Shown in pieces: positions 1-11,703 of a stretch of DNA of 64,000 bases; within the stretch, counting starts at the first letter, position 1; every line of letters begins with the position of its first letter. Below the pieces are notes generated by a model. The model saw only the letters and a list, made by a program, of their open reading frames with translations. It made no database searches and had not been told where the DNA came from. The translations under genes and the position numbers were made by a program. Source of the stretch: Thuidium tamariscinum (Eukaryota; Streptophyta; Bryopsida; Hypnales; Thuidiaceae); the NCBI GenBank assembly GCA_947034885.2, contig OX344752.2, forward strand, positions 2,232,001 to 2,296,000, read 5' to 3'.

Positions 1-85
1 GCGACGAAGAAATACTCCACCGCAAACGCAGCCATTGCAGATCGCAACTCTCTTCCTCCCGTGCACTTGCTGTCTCCACTGACAT
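1..85 (-). CDS. possible 5' end of a gene leaving the window on the left (weak)
   Basis: The first ~250 bases are richer in GC than the AT-rich DNA that follows. On the minus strand they contain an AACCCTAG motif, common in plant 5' leaders, followed by in-frame ATGs at 85 and 35 that stay open to the window edge. Too few codons are visible to recognise a protein, and either ATG could be the start. This is a guess from composition and the leader-like motif only. Confidence 0.2.
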   Translation of the reverse strand, partial: MSVETASAREEESCDLQWLRLRWSISSS

Positions 86-1709
86 GTTCTTCTCAACGAA
101 CCTAGCAAAGAAAACCGGCCTCCGGACCAAGGACGATACTAAAACTGAGAATTCAGAGAAGGGCTGAGAAATGGCGTGCGTTCTAGGGTTCCGATGAAGA
201 AAAGTCATCGATGGCTTCAACGGTAACCTAGGAAAACGAACGGGGTCCCACCGCCGACTCTCATCCAACTTGACATCATTCACCCTTAAATGAAAACATC
301 CATTGCCATGTAGTCAAACATCATGTCCTAGGTGAATTGAGCCTTTTAGATGGCCTTCAAATTCTGATCTTATATTCTCATGACTTCAAACAATGGAGAA
401 TGTGAAACCATGGAGATATTTCAATTGATTTTGGAAACAATTGTAATTGCCATCATTTGGGTTGCAAATTATAGAAAATTATAAGTAAAAATACATTAAA
501 TGATCTAAATTTTGAGACATTTTGTCGCGAGCTACAAGTAACAATGAACATTAGTCTTACTACAAAATTTTCAATAGATTATTCCTTTTTTAAAACCCCA
601 AACAACCCCAACAAAGACTTGAAGTAACATAAGCCTATCAAACCACATTTCATAGTTCATTCAATAGACTGAGGTATAAGAATTTGATGTTTCTTACTAA
701 TAGGAAATCGTACTTCCTATTCACTGAAATGTTTTCAAAATTGTGGTTGAAAACTACAAATTATTGTCATTTTTCAAAGTTAGGGATAGAAAATAATTAT
801 ATCAACTACATTATTCTTAAATATATCATTAATGAAGATATAAATGGACAAGTTCATTTTGGCATTCAAGTAGAACATTCCATTGAAAAGAAAAAAAATG
901 AATCAAAAACACAACAACTTGTCCTTTTTGGATTTTAGCACATAGAGCTTGCAGTTGCAATAACTTCTTCAATTTCTCAACTTCTCCACAATTTCAAGTT
1001 GAAATTGAAACAGAAATTGTCGAGCTTCATTTTCCTTGTCAAAGTCAAATTCCAAAAGTGGGTATATTTGAAGTTGAAATCAAGGATGACCTACTGAGGC
1101 ACATCCACTTTTTGGATGCGTATGCACTTAAGGATTAACCAACAGTCTCAAAACACTCTTTAGGTGGCTACAACATCATAGGACACAAGTAAGTGAAGAC
1201 CACATGACTTCAAGAGTCGGCACACCTAGTAAGAGCACCAAATATTAAGCAAAGATGTCTAAAGAACCTTTTCCTATAATTATTGTACAATACGTTGAAA
1301 GATAGCAAAAGGTTATACATGAAAGAACAACAACTTATATGGCTAGAGCCACTACAAATTTATGTTTCATAGGATTAATGTCTTCCTCAAATGGACATGC
1401 CAAAATCATGCAATTGTACCTACTTACTGAATTTGACGTTCCTGATAGAAAGGCCTGAAAATTAGATCTGCACTAGTGCTCAAACTATATGCACATTGTG
1501 CTCGATGCCTACACATAATTCAGTGTCAATGATCATGCGTTACTTAATACCACAATTGCAATCATAGAAATATGTAAGTCGATCTTTAGGAGTACAAGGA
1601 CAATTACTCGGGTGCAACACTCTCTGCATATTTGGGTACCTACCCTGAGGCAAGGGGGCAATTACTTGGAGTTCATTTACTTCCTATGAAGAAATAAAAA
1701 GGACCCATT
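86..1709. other. AT-rich non-coding DNA, nothing recognised
   Basis: Short, poorly supported open frames only. No protein family, RNA gene or clear transposon end was seen. Near 1600-1690 there is a short segment resembling text at 2840-2960 (a 'tatttggg..acctac' block followed by 'caattactt'), probably old transposon debris. Confidence 0.5.
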
Positions 1710-2228
1710 TTGGAGTCACGTAGTAGTGATGTGCGGTTGCATTGTAGTCACATAAGAATGACAGAAGTCCACGTCAGCAAATTGCCCTATCCATTTTATA
1801 TATAGAAAATCTTTACTTGGCTTTAAAAAAGACACTTAAGTCATTTGCGAGTCACGCACTAGTGATGTGCAGTTGCATTATAGTCACGCAAGAATGACTA
1901 AAGCCCATGTCAAGAAACTGCCCTGCCCGTCCTCTGTATAAGAAAATCTGAATTTGGCTTTTTGGAGTCATTCAAGTCATTTTGGAGTCGTGGAATAGTG
2001 ATGCGCAGTCATAGTTCATAACACCAAGTAGTTGTTCATGACTTTGGCATCCATATTAGATACCTCTTATTCCCCCTTGTATTGTGAATGTCATTTTTCA
2101 ATGAAAAATGACTTTAACCATTGGATAGTGCAAATTTGGTGCAATTACAGAATCAACAGTCATTTTCTAGTAAAACCGGACAAGTAGTCATTCTTTGGAG
2201 TCATTTTTAGCCCTATTTCTTTGCAGTG
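1710..2228 (+). mobile_element. decayed right end of a CACTA-like element
   Basis: This stretch matches the right end of the large CACTA-like element at 38290-38743. It has the same AGTCATT-rich subterminal units, the same 'gtgatgtgcagttgcattatagtca' type of unit (present at least twice) and the same final block ending TTTGCAGTG, where the intact element ends TTTGTAGTG. No matching left end is visible upstream, so the copy is truncated or extends outside the window. Confidence 0.7.
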
Positions 2229-5200
2229 CATGGATTCCATTTTACGAGCACCAGAACTTGTGCAAGCCCATCTCAAACTACAAGTGGTCTGGACTTCATC
2301 AACAACCACAAGTCCACAACCCTCTTGCCTCTGCGTGCAATGCAAAGTACAAATTCAACTGATCTATGAATAGATGGGGCTTTCATTCAAATTTATCTAC
2401 ATAATTGTAGTTAACAATAATTTGAAAATTGAGAAGTTCATGCTTCCAAGGACACTGGAACTGCGGCTCACTGAGCAAGTTACAAAGTTTTAGTGTTCAT
2501 TGCTGCAGGAAATTCTTCAACTTCAGCCATTAGCTATCCTTCTAGGCATCTTCTGCGAAAAGAGCTCCTTCAGTTAGAACTGACTTTTGCCATAGGAATA
2601 CCATGATGGCAAGTGAAGCAATTACTTAGGATTTGCTTCACTTCCAGAATTCCATAATTTGTTTGTATATGATTGAGTTGACCTAATGAGAAAACTGAGC
2701 ATTGAGGAAGACCTTCATTCCTAGTATACAACTCTATCAATGGGCATTAGTGACCGCACTATACTTTGATTTGGAGTTTCTATGATTGAACCTTACATTC
2801 TAAAATGCCAGATTTCATGAGAGGGAACAAAGCAAATACCCCGGGGAGGACACTTCTTGTATATTTGGGGGACCTACATGCGGCGGTGGGGTATTTTTAG
2901 GGGGGCTATCAATTACTTGTAATCATTACTTGGCAACATTAAAAGAGCCCCTATTTTATCATAAAGCGGAACAATCAGCCATATTATCATCCCTATTTTA
3001 TTTTTGAAACACTTTGCCTTTTTAATGTCCTGTATTTTATATGTAAATGTCTTATAAATTTTACCTAAGATTATTTAAATGTATCCTATATTTCGCTGCA
3101 CGTAAGTTATTAAACAACGGGAAGTGTCTTCCTCTAGACAACTTAGAACCCATCAACAATCCTTCTTTTTAAGTATTTTTAGTGAAGTGGCATGATCGTG
3201 GAAAACCATCATTGTTGGCTAGAGAGAAGTCATTGTCTACTACTAATGTCTTGAAAGTAACATTATATTTCATTCACTTTATGATTTCATTTACATTTTT
3301 TGATCTTTCAATTCCAAAAGAATTTGTAGAGAAGCAAATGACTGATTAGGTAAAATTTCTTGAACCATAATCTCTTGCAATACAAAGAGAAATTGCAAAT
3401 CATCAGGCATGTTGGAATTAGGAATGCATCTAATTGTTCAAACTATATGCATACACGTGATCGAGAATCTCAGTCTTTGTAATGAGAAGAATTCTTCCTC
3501 GAAATGGAAAAAAATATGGATAATTTGAAGAGCACTACCTATATTATGTCTCGTGAAATTCAAAACTAAGAAAATTGTTTCGTAAATATGGTCAATTTCA
3601 TTATTGATAGAGAATGGAAAATACAATGAAAAGAGCTCTTTTTTACTAATTTCGTAAAAATAGTAAGGAAATTCAGAAAATGAGAATGAGACATCTATTT
3701 ATTCTCTAAGTCAAGGTCTTTCTTTTCCAACAAATTTAATCTTTGGAAAAAATAAATTCTATTCTCCACACTTGCGCAAAGTCAGCCACTTTGACGACAT
3801 GTGGAGGGTGAACAATATAGTATTTTCAAATTTGTACAATTCTGCAATGCTCGGAAGACTATATTAATTTGAATTTTAATGAAGTAGTGGAATACTCTTG
3901 ATCTAATAAAATTGCTTGGAAGTGAACTTTAACGACCACAGACATTTGCAATGAATGGCTAATTCAACTACGATTCTCTTTCATATTGCATGTCGAAATA
4001 TTTTTCTAGTACAACTAGGAAGTAATTACCTATTGCTATAATTGAAATTCATATTCATTGTGAATATTACTATTTTAAAGATACTCCTATTTTTTGCATT
4101 CACTAATTCAGAATGGATATCTGTAAGGCACAGCTTGCCTTGTCATATTCATACATTTGTGGGACTTCTTGTTTTCAGATGAAGAAAACATTGAGCACCT
4201 CATTTTGAAGAAGTTGAAAGAAAAGGATGGAGAAATGTCTTCTTAATAGACTTATAGCTTGAAGAAAGATGAATTAGAAATTTAATAATCCTATTTGGTA
4301 TAAAAATGTTAGTAATCATTCATCAAAATGATTCTAGCATGCATTGTAGCCATTCATAAAAAATAAGCTTTGATTTGGTAATCACTTTGTATAATTGGCA
4401 GAGGTAGAATTCCAAAGATGTAGTTCTCCATTGGACGGTTTTCTATTCGAGAGAAACTATATGTCAGAACACCTATTTTGAAAACTCTACCCTTTCTTTT
4501 CCTTTTCCTACTGAAAGAAATATTTCACGTCCAAGGCATATTCTATTGGAAGGTGAAATCATTGGCAATGTACATTTTTTTGGGTTGAATGATCTCGTAA
4601 CTTAAAAGTTCTCAAAAATAATTATACAAAATACAACTAAAAATACCAAGATTTCTTTCAATTGTCTTCATAATGAAGGTGTTCTTTTATTACCATTCCA
4701 ATTGAAGGAAGACAATAATTGTACTAAAGGTAGTCCACTTACCTCGTACACAAACTTGTCTTAGTAGTATAAACAAAAAATTAGTGTTACCTCACAATAT
4801 TATTTTGTGGAAATGAGCACAATAGAGTACTACTCCAATCGACTTTCATGTAAAATATAATTGCGATTTCAGTGGAATCGCGGAACAACACTATTTGAAT
4901 ACATTAAGGTACAACCCACAATGCTTGTGTGTGAGCATGGACATGCAAGCATGTGAGCTTCTAATGTGTACAGAAGTACATATACTTCCACCTTTGAAGG
5001 TGGTCATAGTAAAAATACCTATAATATATTAGGTACTGCCTACATTAAAAAAACACTCTCATTTATATAGAAGGTTCCTATATTATAAGCATCTAATAAT
5101 TATACTATATGCGCATCATCTTTGAGGTTCATAAACTCCCACTTCTATGCTCACATACTAGCAACTGTGAAGGTACAACTAGGTATGAATCAAGGGATAG

Positions 5201-6144
5201 TAGAACGTACATGATTTGGACAATCTCTTACTACAATAAATAAATGAATTAATTTTGTACATGACAATTAAATAGCGGCATTCATTGGACCATTAAGGTA
5301 GTAAGAACAGTCTATTACCATTTGCTATCCAATTCCATTAGTACACTAGCCTAATTGTGTCACCTACTTTTGGCCCACATTTCATCTAGAATAATCTTCG
5401 AATCTATTTACTTCATATTATGAAGTCAGAGAAATCAATGATCACTGGATAACGTATCATTGACTCTATTCATAGTGAATATTTAGTACTTGATTTGGCG
5501 GTTTTAGATTGTTGAGGGATAGTTAATGTCTGAATTCCATAGGTGGTTACTTTAGTAATTTCAAGGCTCACTACTAACATCAAAGATTCATGAAATTGAC
5601 AATTATTTTGATTGGAAAATTACAATTATTCCACTTGGTTTTGACGGAAGAAACAAGTTGTACACCTTTAAAAAATACATACCTCTTTTGTAATTGATTC
5701 CAAGATAGTCATAACTCAATCACGGTGTTAATAGGCTAACCTAACATAATTGCATATAAGAAGTCAGGCTAATTTTGAAACACCATAATTTCGTTTTGAA
5801 ATAATAATTCAACTCCAAACCTACAACATTAAATGAAACTGTGTACATTGAATACAAAGATTTCCATCAAAAGTAAGAATTGGCCATGTGGAAAGACTTT
5901 TTGGTGATGCAATTTGACTACAAAAATGAGTTGAAAACCATTTCTAATGATTGGAATTGCACGCACAGAGAAGGCCTATTTGCATGAATGTGGAGGACAT
6001 GAAATAATGCATTTTTAAGTTTCCTTTGCTAGGAAGATGTATACCTATTAAGAGAAGATACCATAGAAATGTCGGCTACAAAAAATGAATTCTAACCGCT
6101 CAGTAGTACTAAAAGCCCCAGTGTGTCAAAGTGTGGGACATTAA
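2229..6144. other. AT-rich non-coding DNA, no gene seen
   Basis: No frame longer than a few dozen codons, and none with recognisable features. At about 2835-2915 a short inverted motif (AAATACCCC and GGGGTATTT) flanks a small segment, and similar 'ccctatttt' blocks recur at 2950-3000 and 31190-31240, which suggests transposon remnants. Confidence 0.5.
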
Positions 6145-6979
6145 CCCCTAAAAGCCCAAGGGATTAGGACAAAACACAAATGTGTTATAAAATAGAAGCG
6201 TTACAACTTTTTGGAAGTTCGTATCAAAGAAGATAATGTAAGGCACAAGAAGTAGAAAGTATCCATACAGTCGAAATCTAAAAAATATTTATAGATTATG
6301 TTTAAATGAATTTTGAAAATATAACTTCAAAATTCCACCAGAAATACAATTTCTATTTTCAAGATTTGAAAAAAAAAATTTCGGTCATAAAATTTATGTA
6401 TTTTTATTGATTTATAAAAAAATGAAAAATATTCAACCTCCAAAACCCCAAGGGATTAAGAAAAAATACGAATGTATTATAAAATATAAGCTTTACAAAT
6501 TTTTTGAAGTTAGCATCAAAGAAGGTAATGTAAAGCACAGGCATTAGAAAGAATTCATATGATCAAAATTAAGAAACTATGTAGAGATTCTCTTCAAATG
6601 AGTATCGAAGATATAACTTCCAAAATTCACCGAACATACAATTTCTATTTTTAGGATTTGAAATATTTTATCATTGGTCAAAATTGTGTTTTTTATTGAT
6701 TTGTCAGAAAATAAAAAATATTTATGAATGAGAGCATCAAAACTTCCCCCAAATAGTAAGTTCTTCAACACTAAGTAATTTTAGACGTTTTGTGCTATTT
6801 TTCTTTTTTTTGCTATAACTTCTGTTTGATTGTATAGATCTTAGTTTTGAATGCAAATGTTGAAACACAATCTAATATTTTGAAATTTTGGAAAAAAAAA
6901 TTGGAAATTCTTTTTTTTCCCGAAAATGTTGCCCGAAGTTGGACAACGACCGTAAAATGGTCACTTGAGCACTTAGGGG
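6145..6979. mobile_element. TTAA-flanked, piggyBac-like non-autonomous element
   Basis: The segment begins CCCCTAAAAGCCCAAGG and ends with the imperfect inverse (CTTGAGCACTTAGGGG). It is flanked on both sides by TTAA (6141-6144 and 6980-6983), the target used by piggyBac transposases. It has no transposase frame. Inside are two diverged direct repeats about 285 bp apart (from about 6155 and 6440). A better-preserved relative lies at 25791-26709. Confidence 0.55.
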
Positions 6980-6983
6980 TTAA

Positions 6984-8383
6984 CAAAATCAACTTTTTAA
7001 TATGAAATGATTTTTAAAATTTTCAAAAAATAAGAAACTCAATTTTTGTCATGATCTTTAGCCCCTAAATGCTGGGCCTATACCCACAGTTTTCAGCCCT
7101 TGTGTCCAACACTGTGTTTGCTCCTTTTTAGGGACTCTATTTGTATAAAAAAATTTATATTTATTTTTCAGAGATGAAGCTACAGGTCTTCTATACTTCC
7201 CACAAAATTTAGATTTTTTTTGACGAAAATTGATTTTTCTGAGAATTTTTGAAGAAAAAAGGAAGAAAAATCATATGAAATAGAAAATTATCTCGAAAAA
7301 TCTGAGAATTTCACTAAATGTGGAAATTTTAGTGGCAAACATCATGGTGTAAACTCAATTTCCGTGTCATTCTATAATTACAATCTAGAAGACTTTGAAA
7401 GTACATATGAAGTTCAAATTGCAATAAAATATTGAAATTATGTTTCTTTTTCAGAATTCCAATTGGAGAAGAAACTAGAATAGATAACCTTCACTTTATT
7501 ATTTGGAATCAAACTCCAAAAATATCATTTTTCTGGATAAATTTGAGATTTAGAGAAAGGAACAAAATTTCCCAAAGTACACTGAAAATAGCATTTTTTG
7601 TGATCCGTTTTTTCCTGTAATTTCTAATTCATGTGAAGAGAAATACTCACATGATTGCAAAATGAATTAGGTACTCTTCGTAATCCTTTGTGAAAGGTCA
7701 AGCAATGAGAAATGGATGAAAAATTGCTAGCAATCTCCCTGTACACTGTAGCAAATTCGTGCAAACGCTAGGAAATGGCGCTGCCGGCGCTTGAGGGTTA
7801 GAAATAATTTTTTTTTGGCATTGGATTCCTACATGAAAATCTCTAGTGCTCCAAAATGTGAATGCAATGAAACTGCTAGGTGTTTTGTGCAATCAGCCTC
7901 TATAATAATATGAACACCATCAAATCTTAGAAATCCCAAAACGAAGGGATGATGGATTAGAATTGTGATTGTCATCAACAATCCTAATTGTATTTTACAA
8001 AATGCAATCATTCAATCTCATGTTGATTCCAATGAAGACACTTGTGTTGGTTTCATTTCCATTTTCAATTTCATTAGTTTTCTAATAGTAGAAATTTATA
8101 AGGGATTTAAGGCAAATGTGTTGAACATTTCTACGTTACCGTCTGAAGAGACCTTCATTTCAAACCCAATCTAATCAACAATACTGAACATGTGGAAGTC
8201 ATTTTCTTTAATTTGAATTGTGGAGGAATTTTTAGTAACTACTACTTCCTGAGTTTCCAAATTTGTGGAAAAAATAGGTGATAGCAACGGTGTGTCTAAC
8301 TTTACGCAAAGCAAATGAATTTGTAAATAACACTAGTATGCAATTGTCATTTGTATCACAGCTCTAGAATTGTATGCCAAATA
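6984..8383. other. AT-rich non-coding DNA, no gene seen
   Basis: Poly-T and poly-A rich sequence with short open frames and no recognisable protein. A 'gcccctaaatgctgggc' block at about 7065 recalls the TTAA-element ends but has no clear partner. Confidence 0.45.
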
Positions 8384-8955
8384 CTACCTCTGTCCCAAAA
8401 TGATTTTCCTATCAAACAAAATATTATGGATTAATGCCAAAAATAACATTTTAAAGTCCCCTTTGGATTTGTAAGCAAAGTTTGGTTCACTCTTTAAGTT
8501 ATTAACTTTGAAACTCTGAGTTTCAAAAGCCTTTTCCAAAGTGTAATTCTCTAGTACAGAAAAGTAGAATTTTGGAGGCATTTTCAAAAAGCAAGAGTAG
8601 GCACTTGAATTTTGAATTTGAGGTTTTTATTTTGTGGGTGATTAATATAGGCCTATGACCATGTGTGAACCTTTGTTCCAACTACGAAAGGTTGACCTCC
8701 TTCAAGTCGGCAACACTGAAAGAGATGCAAGAAATACGAACAAAAAGTGTTGATAAACCCCTTTAGTGATTTTTTTTGTCTTTTGATTGATGGTTTTATA
8801 AATGGAAGGGAAATTATTGCTTGAAGTTTAATTTGCTAGTCTTGGAGAAGAATTAAAATCCGAATCTGACAAATTTTCATATCGGAAAAGGCAACAAGAT
8901 CATTTTGGGCCAACAAATTAGCGCCAACATAAAGATCATTTTGGGACGGAGGGAG
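8384..8955. mobile_element. Stowaway-like (Tc1/mariner-type) MITE
   Basis: The left end reads CTACCTCTGTCCCAAAATGA and the inverse of the right end reads CTCCCTCCGTCCCAAAATGA, the classic plant Stowaway terminal sequence. TA dinucleotides flank it at 8382-8383 and 8956-8957, as expected for Tc1/mariner target duplication. It has 572 bp and no transposase frame, so it is non-autonomous. Confidence 0.8.
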
Positions 8956-9399
8956 TAGCCGTTATTGATGATTTTCCAAACATCCTCCATTTTCGACAGG
9001 AGTCTTCCAGATTGGGGGATCACGAGCAGCCTTTTTCTTTCGCGGCACCGAGTGGCCACATTCCACCATTTCAAATAGTATTTTTTTGCCTGACATTTTC
9101 CAAATCTGTTAAAGATATGGATGAAGTTACCAAATTTGCATGAGAAAGTGTCTGAATATGACTGGAAAGTGTTTTAATATGGATGAATGTCAAATTACAA
9201 TGCTTCACCATCTTGGAACGTTCTCAAAAAGTAAAAGTAAAAGGCTGGTAACGGTGACCAGCTTCGGGACAAGCTTGAGTGGCCACTGTAGCTCCGGCGG
9301 AGGTTCGGTTTTTTGTCTACGACGTGCAGGTTCGGCCCGAACCTAGAGGGCCGTGCCGAACCTGCTGGCATCGGGTGGTCGTCATCTGCGTGGGGTCGG
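8956..9399. other. transition into the GC-rich giant locus; short hairpin
   Basis: Base composition changes sharply near 9230, from AT-rich to GC-rich DNA. A hairpin with 10-bp arms (GCAGGTTCGG at 9326-9335 and CCGAACCTGC at 9356-9365) lies just after the change. No terminal repeat or target duplication that would mark a transposon boundary was found. Confidence 0.4.
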
Positions 9400-9735
9400 G
9401 GTCCGGCGCTCATTTCCAGGTTTTCTGTTTTCCTCTTCCTCTCTCCGCGCGCTGTCTCCTTGTTGCATTGCGAGAAATCGTAGTCGTCCTCCTTCGTTTT
9501 CTCTCTCCTTGCGGCGTGCACTTCTTAGTGTTTGTTGTGTTTGCTCATTTTGCTGATTGTGAGCGTGCCTAGGGGAGTCTCTTAAGGCGTCGGCGTTTTC
9601 TGTATTTCGCGGTTTGGTTTGTTGTACGCGTGCGCGAGGGAGTCGATGTAAGCGCTGTTTTCTCCCGCTGCCGCGCTGCGTCGTGTGGGCGACTGGATTG
9701 CCGAATCCATTGCGCCACTCCGATTCAACTGTGAG
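9400..9735 (+). promoter_or_regulatory. probable 5' leader exon of the giant gene
   Basis: A strong donor, GAG then GTAAGT, lies at 9736. The next good ATG-bearing exon starts at 11704 directly after a TTAG acceptor. The simplest model is a non-coding leader exon ending at 9735 and a 1968-bp leader intron. The exon start is not defined, and I saw no convincing TATA box. Confidence 0.35.
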
Positions 9736-9946
9736 GTAAGTTCGTTCTTCATTGCACCTTCAATTGTTCAATGCAGTTTCAGGGTTCCGTTTGAGTTATT
9801 GGGGGAGTTGGCGAGCGGGATTGTGCTTTGTGTCTCGATGTTGTATCCGTTCCATCAGGGTTTGCAATTTCTACTGCTTGTGTTCGAAATGTGAGTTGCC
9901 TAGCACGATGGTGGTTCAGTGTTCGGAGATTGTGTAGTTCCATTTC

Positions 9947-10335
9947 TCTCCGCGTGTTTGTTTCATAGGTTTCCATCCGTTGATTGCATTAGTTATGCAA
10001 ATGCGGAATTGGATAGCTTCCAGATTCTAGGTCTGCTCTCTCCGCATGTTTGTTTCACAGGTTTCCGTCTGTTGATTGCATTTGTTATGCAAATGCGGAA
10101 TTGAGTAGCTTCCAGATTCTAGGTCTGCTCTCTCAACGTGTTTGTTTCATAGGTTTCCGTCCGTGGATTGCATTTGTTATGCAAATGCGGAATTGAGTAG
10201 CTTCCAGATTCTAGGTCTGCTCTCTCCGCGTGTTTGTTTCATAGGTTTCCGTCCGTAGATTGCATTTGTTATGCAAATGCGGAATTGAGTAGCTTCCAGA
10301 TTCTAGGTCTGCTCTCTCAGCGTGTTTGTTTCAGA
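9947..10335 (+). repeat. tandem repeat, 91-bp unit, about 4.2 copies
   Basis: The unit begins CTCCGCGTGTTTGTTTCATA and recurs near 9948, 10039, 10130, 10221 and 10312. Each unit contains a small inverted motif, GCATTTG-ttatg-CAAATGC. Copies differ at a few positions, for example CCGCG, CCGCA, CAACG and CAGCG at the unit start. Confidence 0.85.
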
Positions 10336-10423
10336 ATGTGCACTGCAGTAGTATTGCACGCCTGTCGCAACAATAGTGCCCTATAACCGCGCAGCCATGG
10401 TAGATCGCAGCAGGTTGATTCAC

Positions 10424-11677
10424 GGATTAGATAGCGCGTTCTAAACCATTCCGCAGCTAGCCGAGAGAACCGGATTCATTGGCAGATTAGAGTCCCGCAA
10501 ATGACTCTGAAGTTCAGACCGCGCGTTCTGAACCATTTTCCTTTACAAATACTCAGTGCATTCTAAAATGCTGAAATCCTTGAAATGAATATGAGGATTA
10601 GAACGCGCGTTCTGAAGCCAATGCCGATAGAACCAATGCCAACAGAGACGAAATTATCAAAGGAAACATGACCGCAGACAAAAGCCGTGACTCCATAGAA
10701 ATGCAAAGACCCTGAGCTTCAGACCGCGCGTTCTGAACCAATCCTCCACTACAAATGCTTAGAGGATTCATCATAAATGTTAAAAATTTCAGAAATGAAT
10801 ATGAGGATCGAAACGCGCGTTCTGAAGCCAATTCCGATAGAGCCAATGCCAACAGAGACGAAATTATCAGAAGAAACAAGACTGTAGATAGAAGCCGTGA
10901 CTCCACAGAAATGCAAAGACCCAGAGCTTCAGACCGCGCGTTCTGAACCAATCCTCCGCTACAAATGCTTAGAGCATTCCTCATAAATGATAAATTTTTT
11001 TGAAATGAACATGAGGATCAGAACGCGCGTTCTGAACCAAATGCAGAGACAACGAGGGTAAAAATAGTAATATTAAAAAATGGACACACGATGATCCCAG
11101 GGAGAAACCTTGATTCGACTGAAATAAAAAGTCCCGGGGCTTCAGACCACGCGGTCTGCAGCTCTGGGTCAGTGCCATGTTGAGGACCATGAGAACAATC
11201 CATCGTTGAAATGCGCAAAGACCATGCAGTTCAGACCGCGCGGTCTGAACTAAATGACCATGAGACCTTGTTCAAAATTCAGACCTCGCCGTGTGAAGAA
11301 AACTGATAATCAAATAAGGAGTTCCCAATACAGTTGGAACTCGCGACCCGGATCGACCTCGAGGTTCAGACCGCGCGGTCTAAACCGCCTGAAAGAGGGT
11401 ACGTTAGCGAGGAGCATTAGTTGCCCTGGAACTTGTAGGTTCACACGGAAGGCCACTTGGCCGTCCGTCGAGACGTACGAACGAATTGATGGGATGGGGC
11501 GCACATGGTGAAGAGCAGAATCGACTAGATTGGCGTCGACCCAAAAGAGAGAACGAATCGTAAGCGTCCCTACGGCCGATGTCACGAACTAGTCCGCGCG
11601 GTCTGAATATGTCGTGCGATTCTCCATCGCCTATTCTGCAATGCATGCCTCTGGTAGTTCAAACCGCGCGGTCTAAT
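10424..11677 (+). repeat. palindrome cluster 1 (13 copies) with a ~207-bp tandem unit
   Basis: Copies of the palindrome TTCAGACCGCGCGGTCTGAA or its variant with a TTCAGAACG half lie near 10424, 10513, 10598, 10718, 10809, 10928, 11018, 11141, 11230, 11278, 11365, 11589 and 11658. The copies at 11230 and 11365 are perfect or nearly so. From 10513 to 11037 they form part of a larger tandem unit (205 and 210 bp between equivalent copies) in which two palindromes alternate. All lie in the proposed leader intron. Confidence 0.9.
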
Positions 11678-11703
11678 TTGTTCGACTTCTTGTGGACTGT
11701 TAG

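Larger units (their letters stand above)
9736..11703 (+). other. proposed leader intron filled with tandem and palindromic repeats
   Basis: Bounded by a GTAAGT donor at 9736 and an AG acceptor at 11702-11703, just before the ATG of the giant gene. It contains a 91-bp tandem array, a ~207-bp tandem array and 13 copies of the locus palindrome. No coding frame is supported here. Confidence 0.4.
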
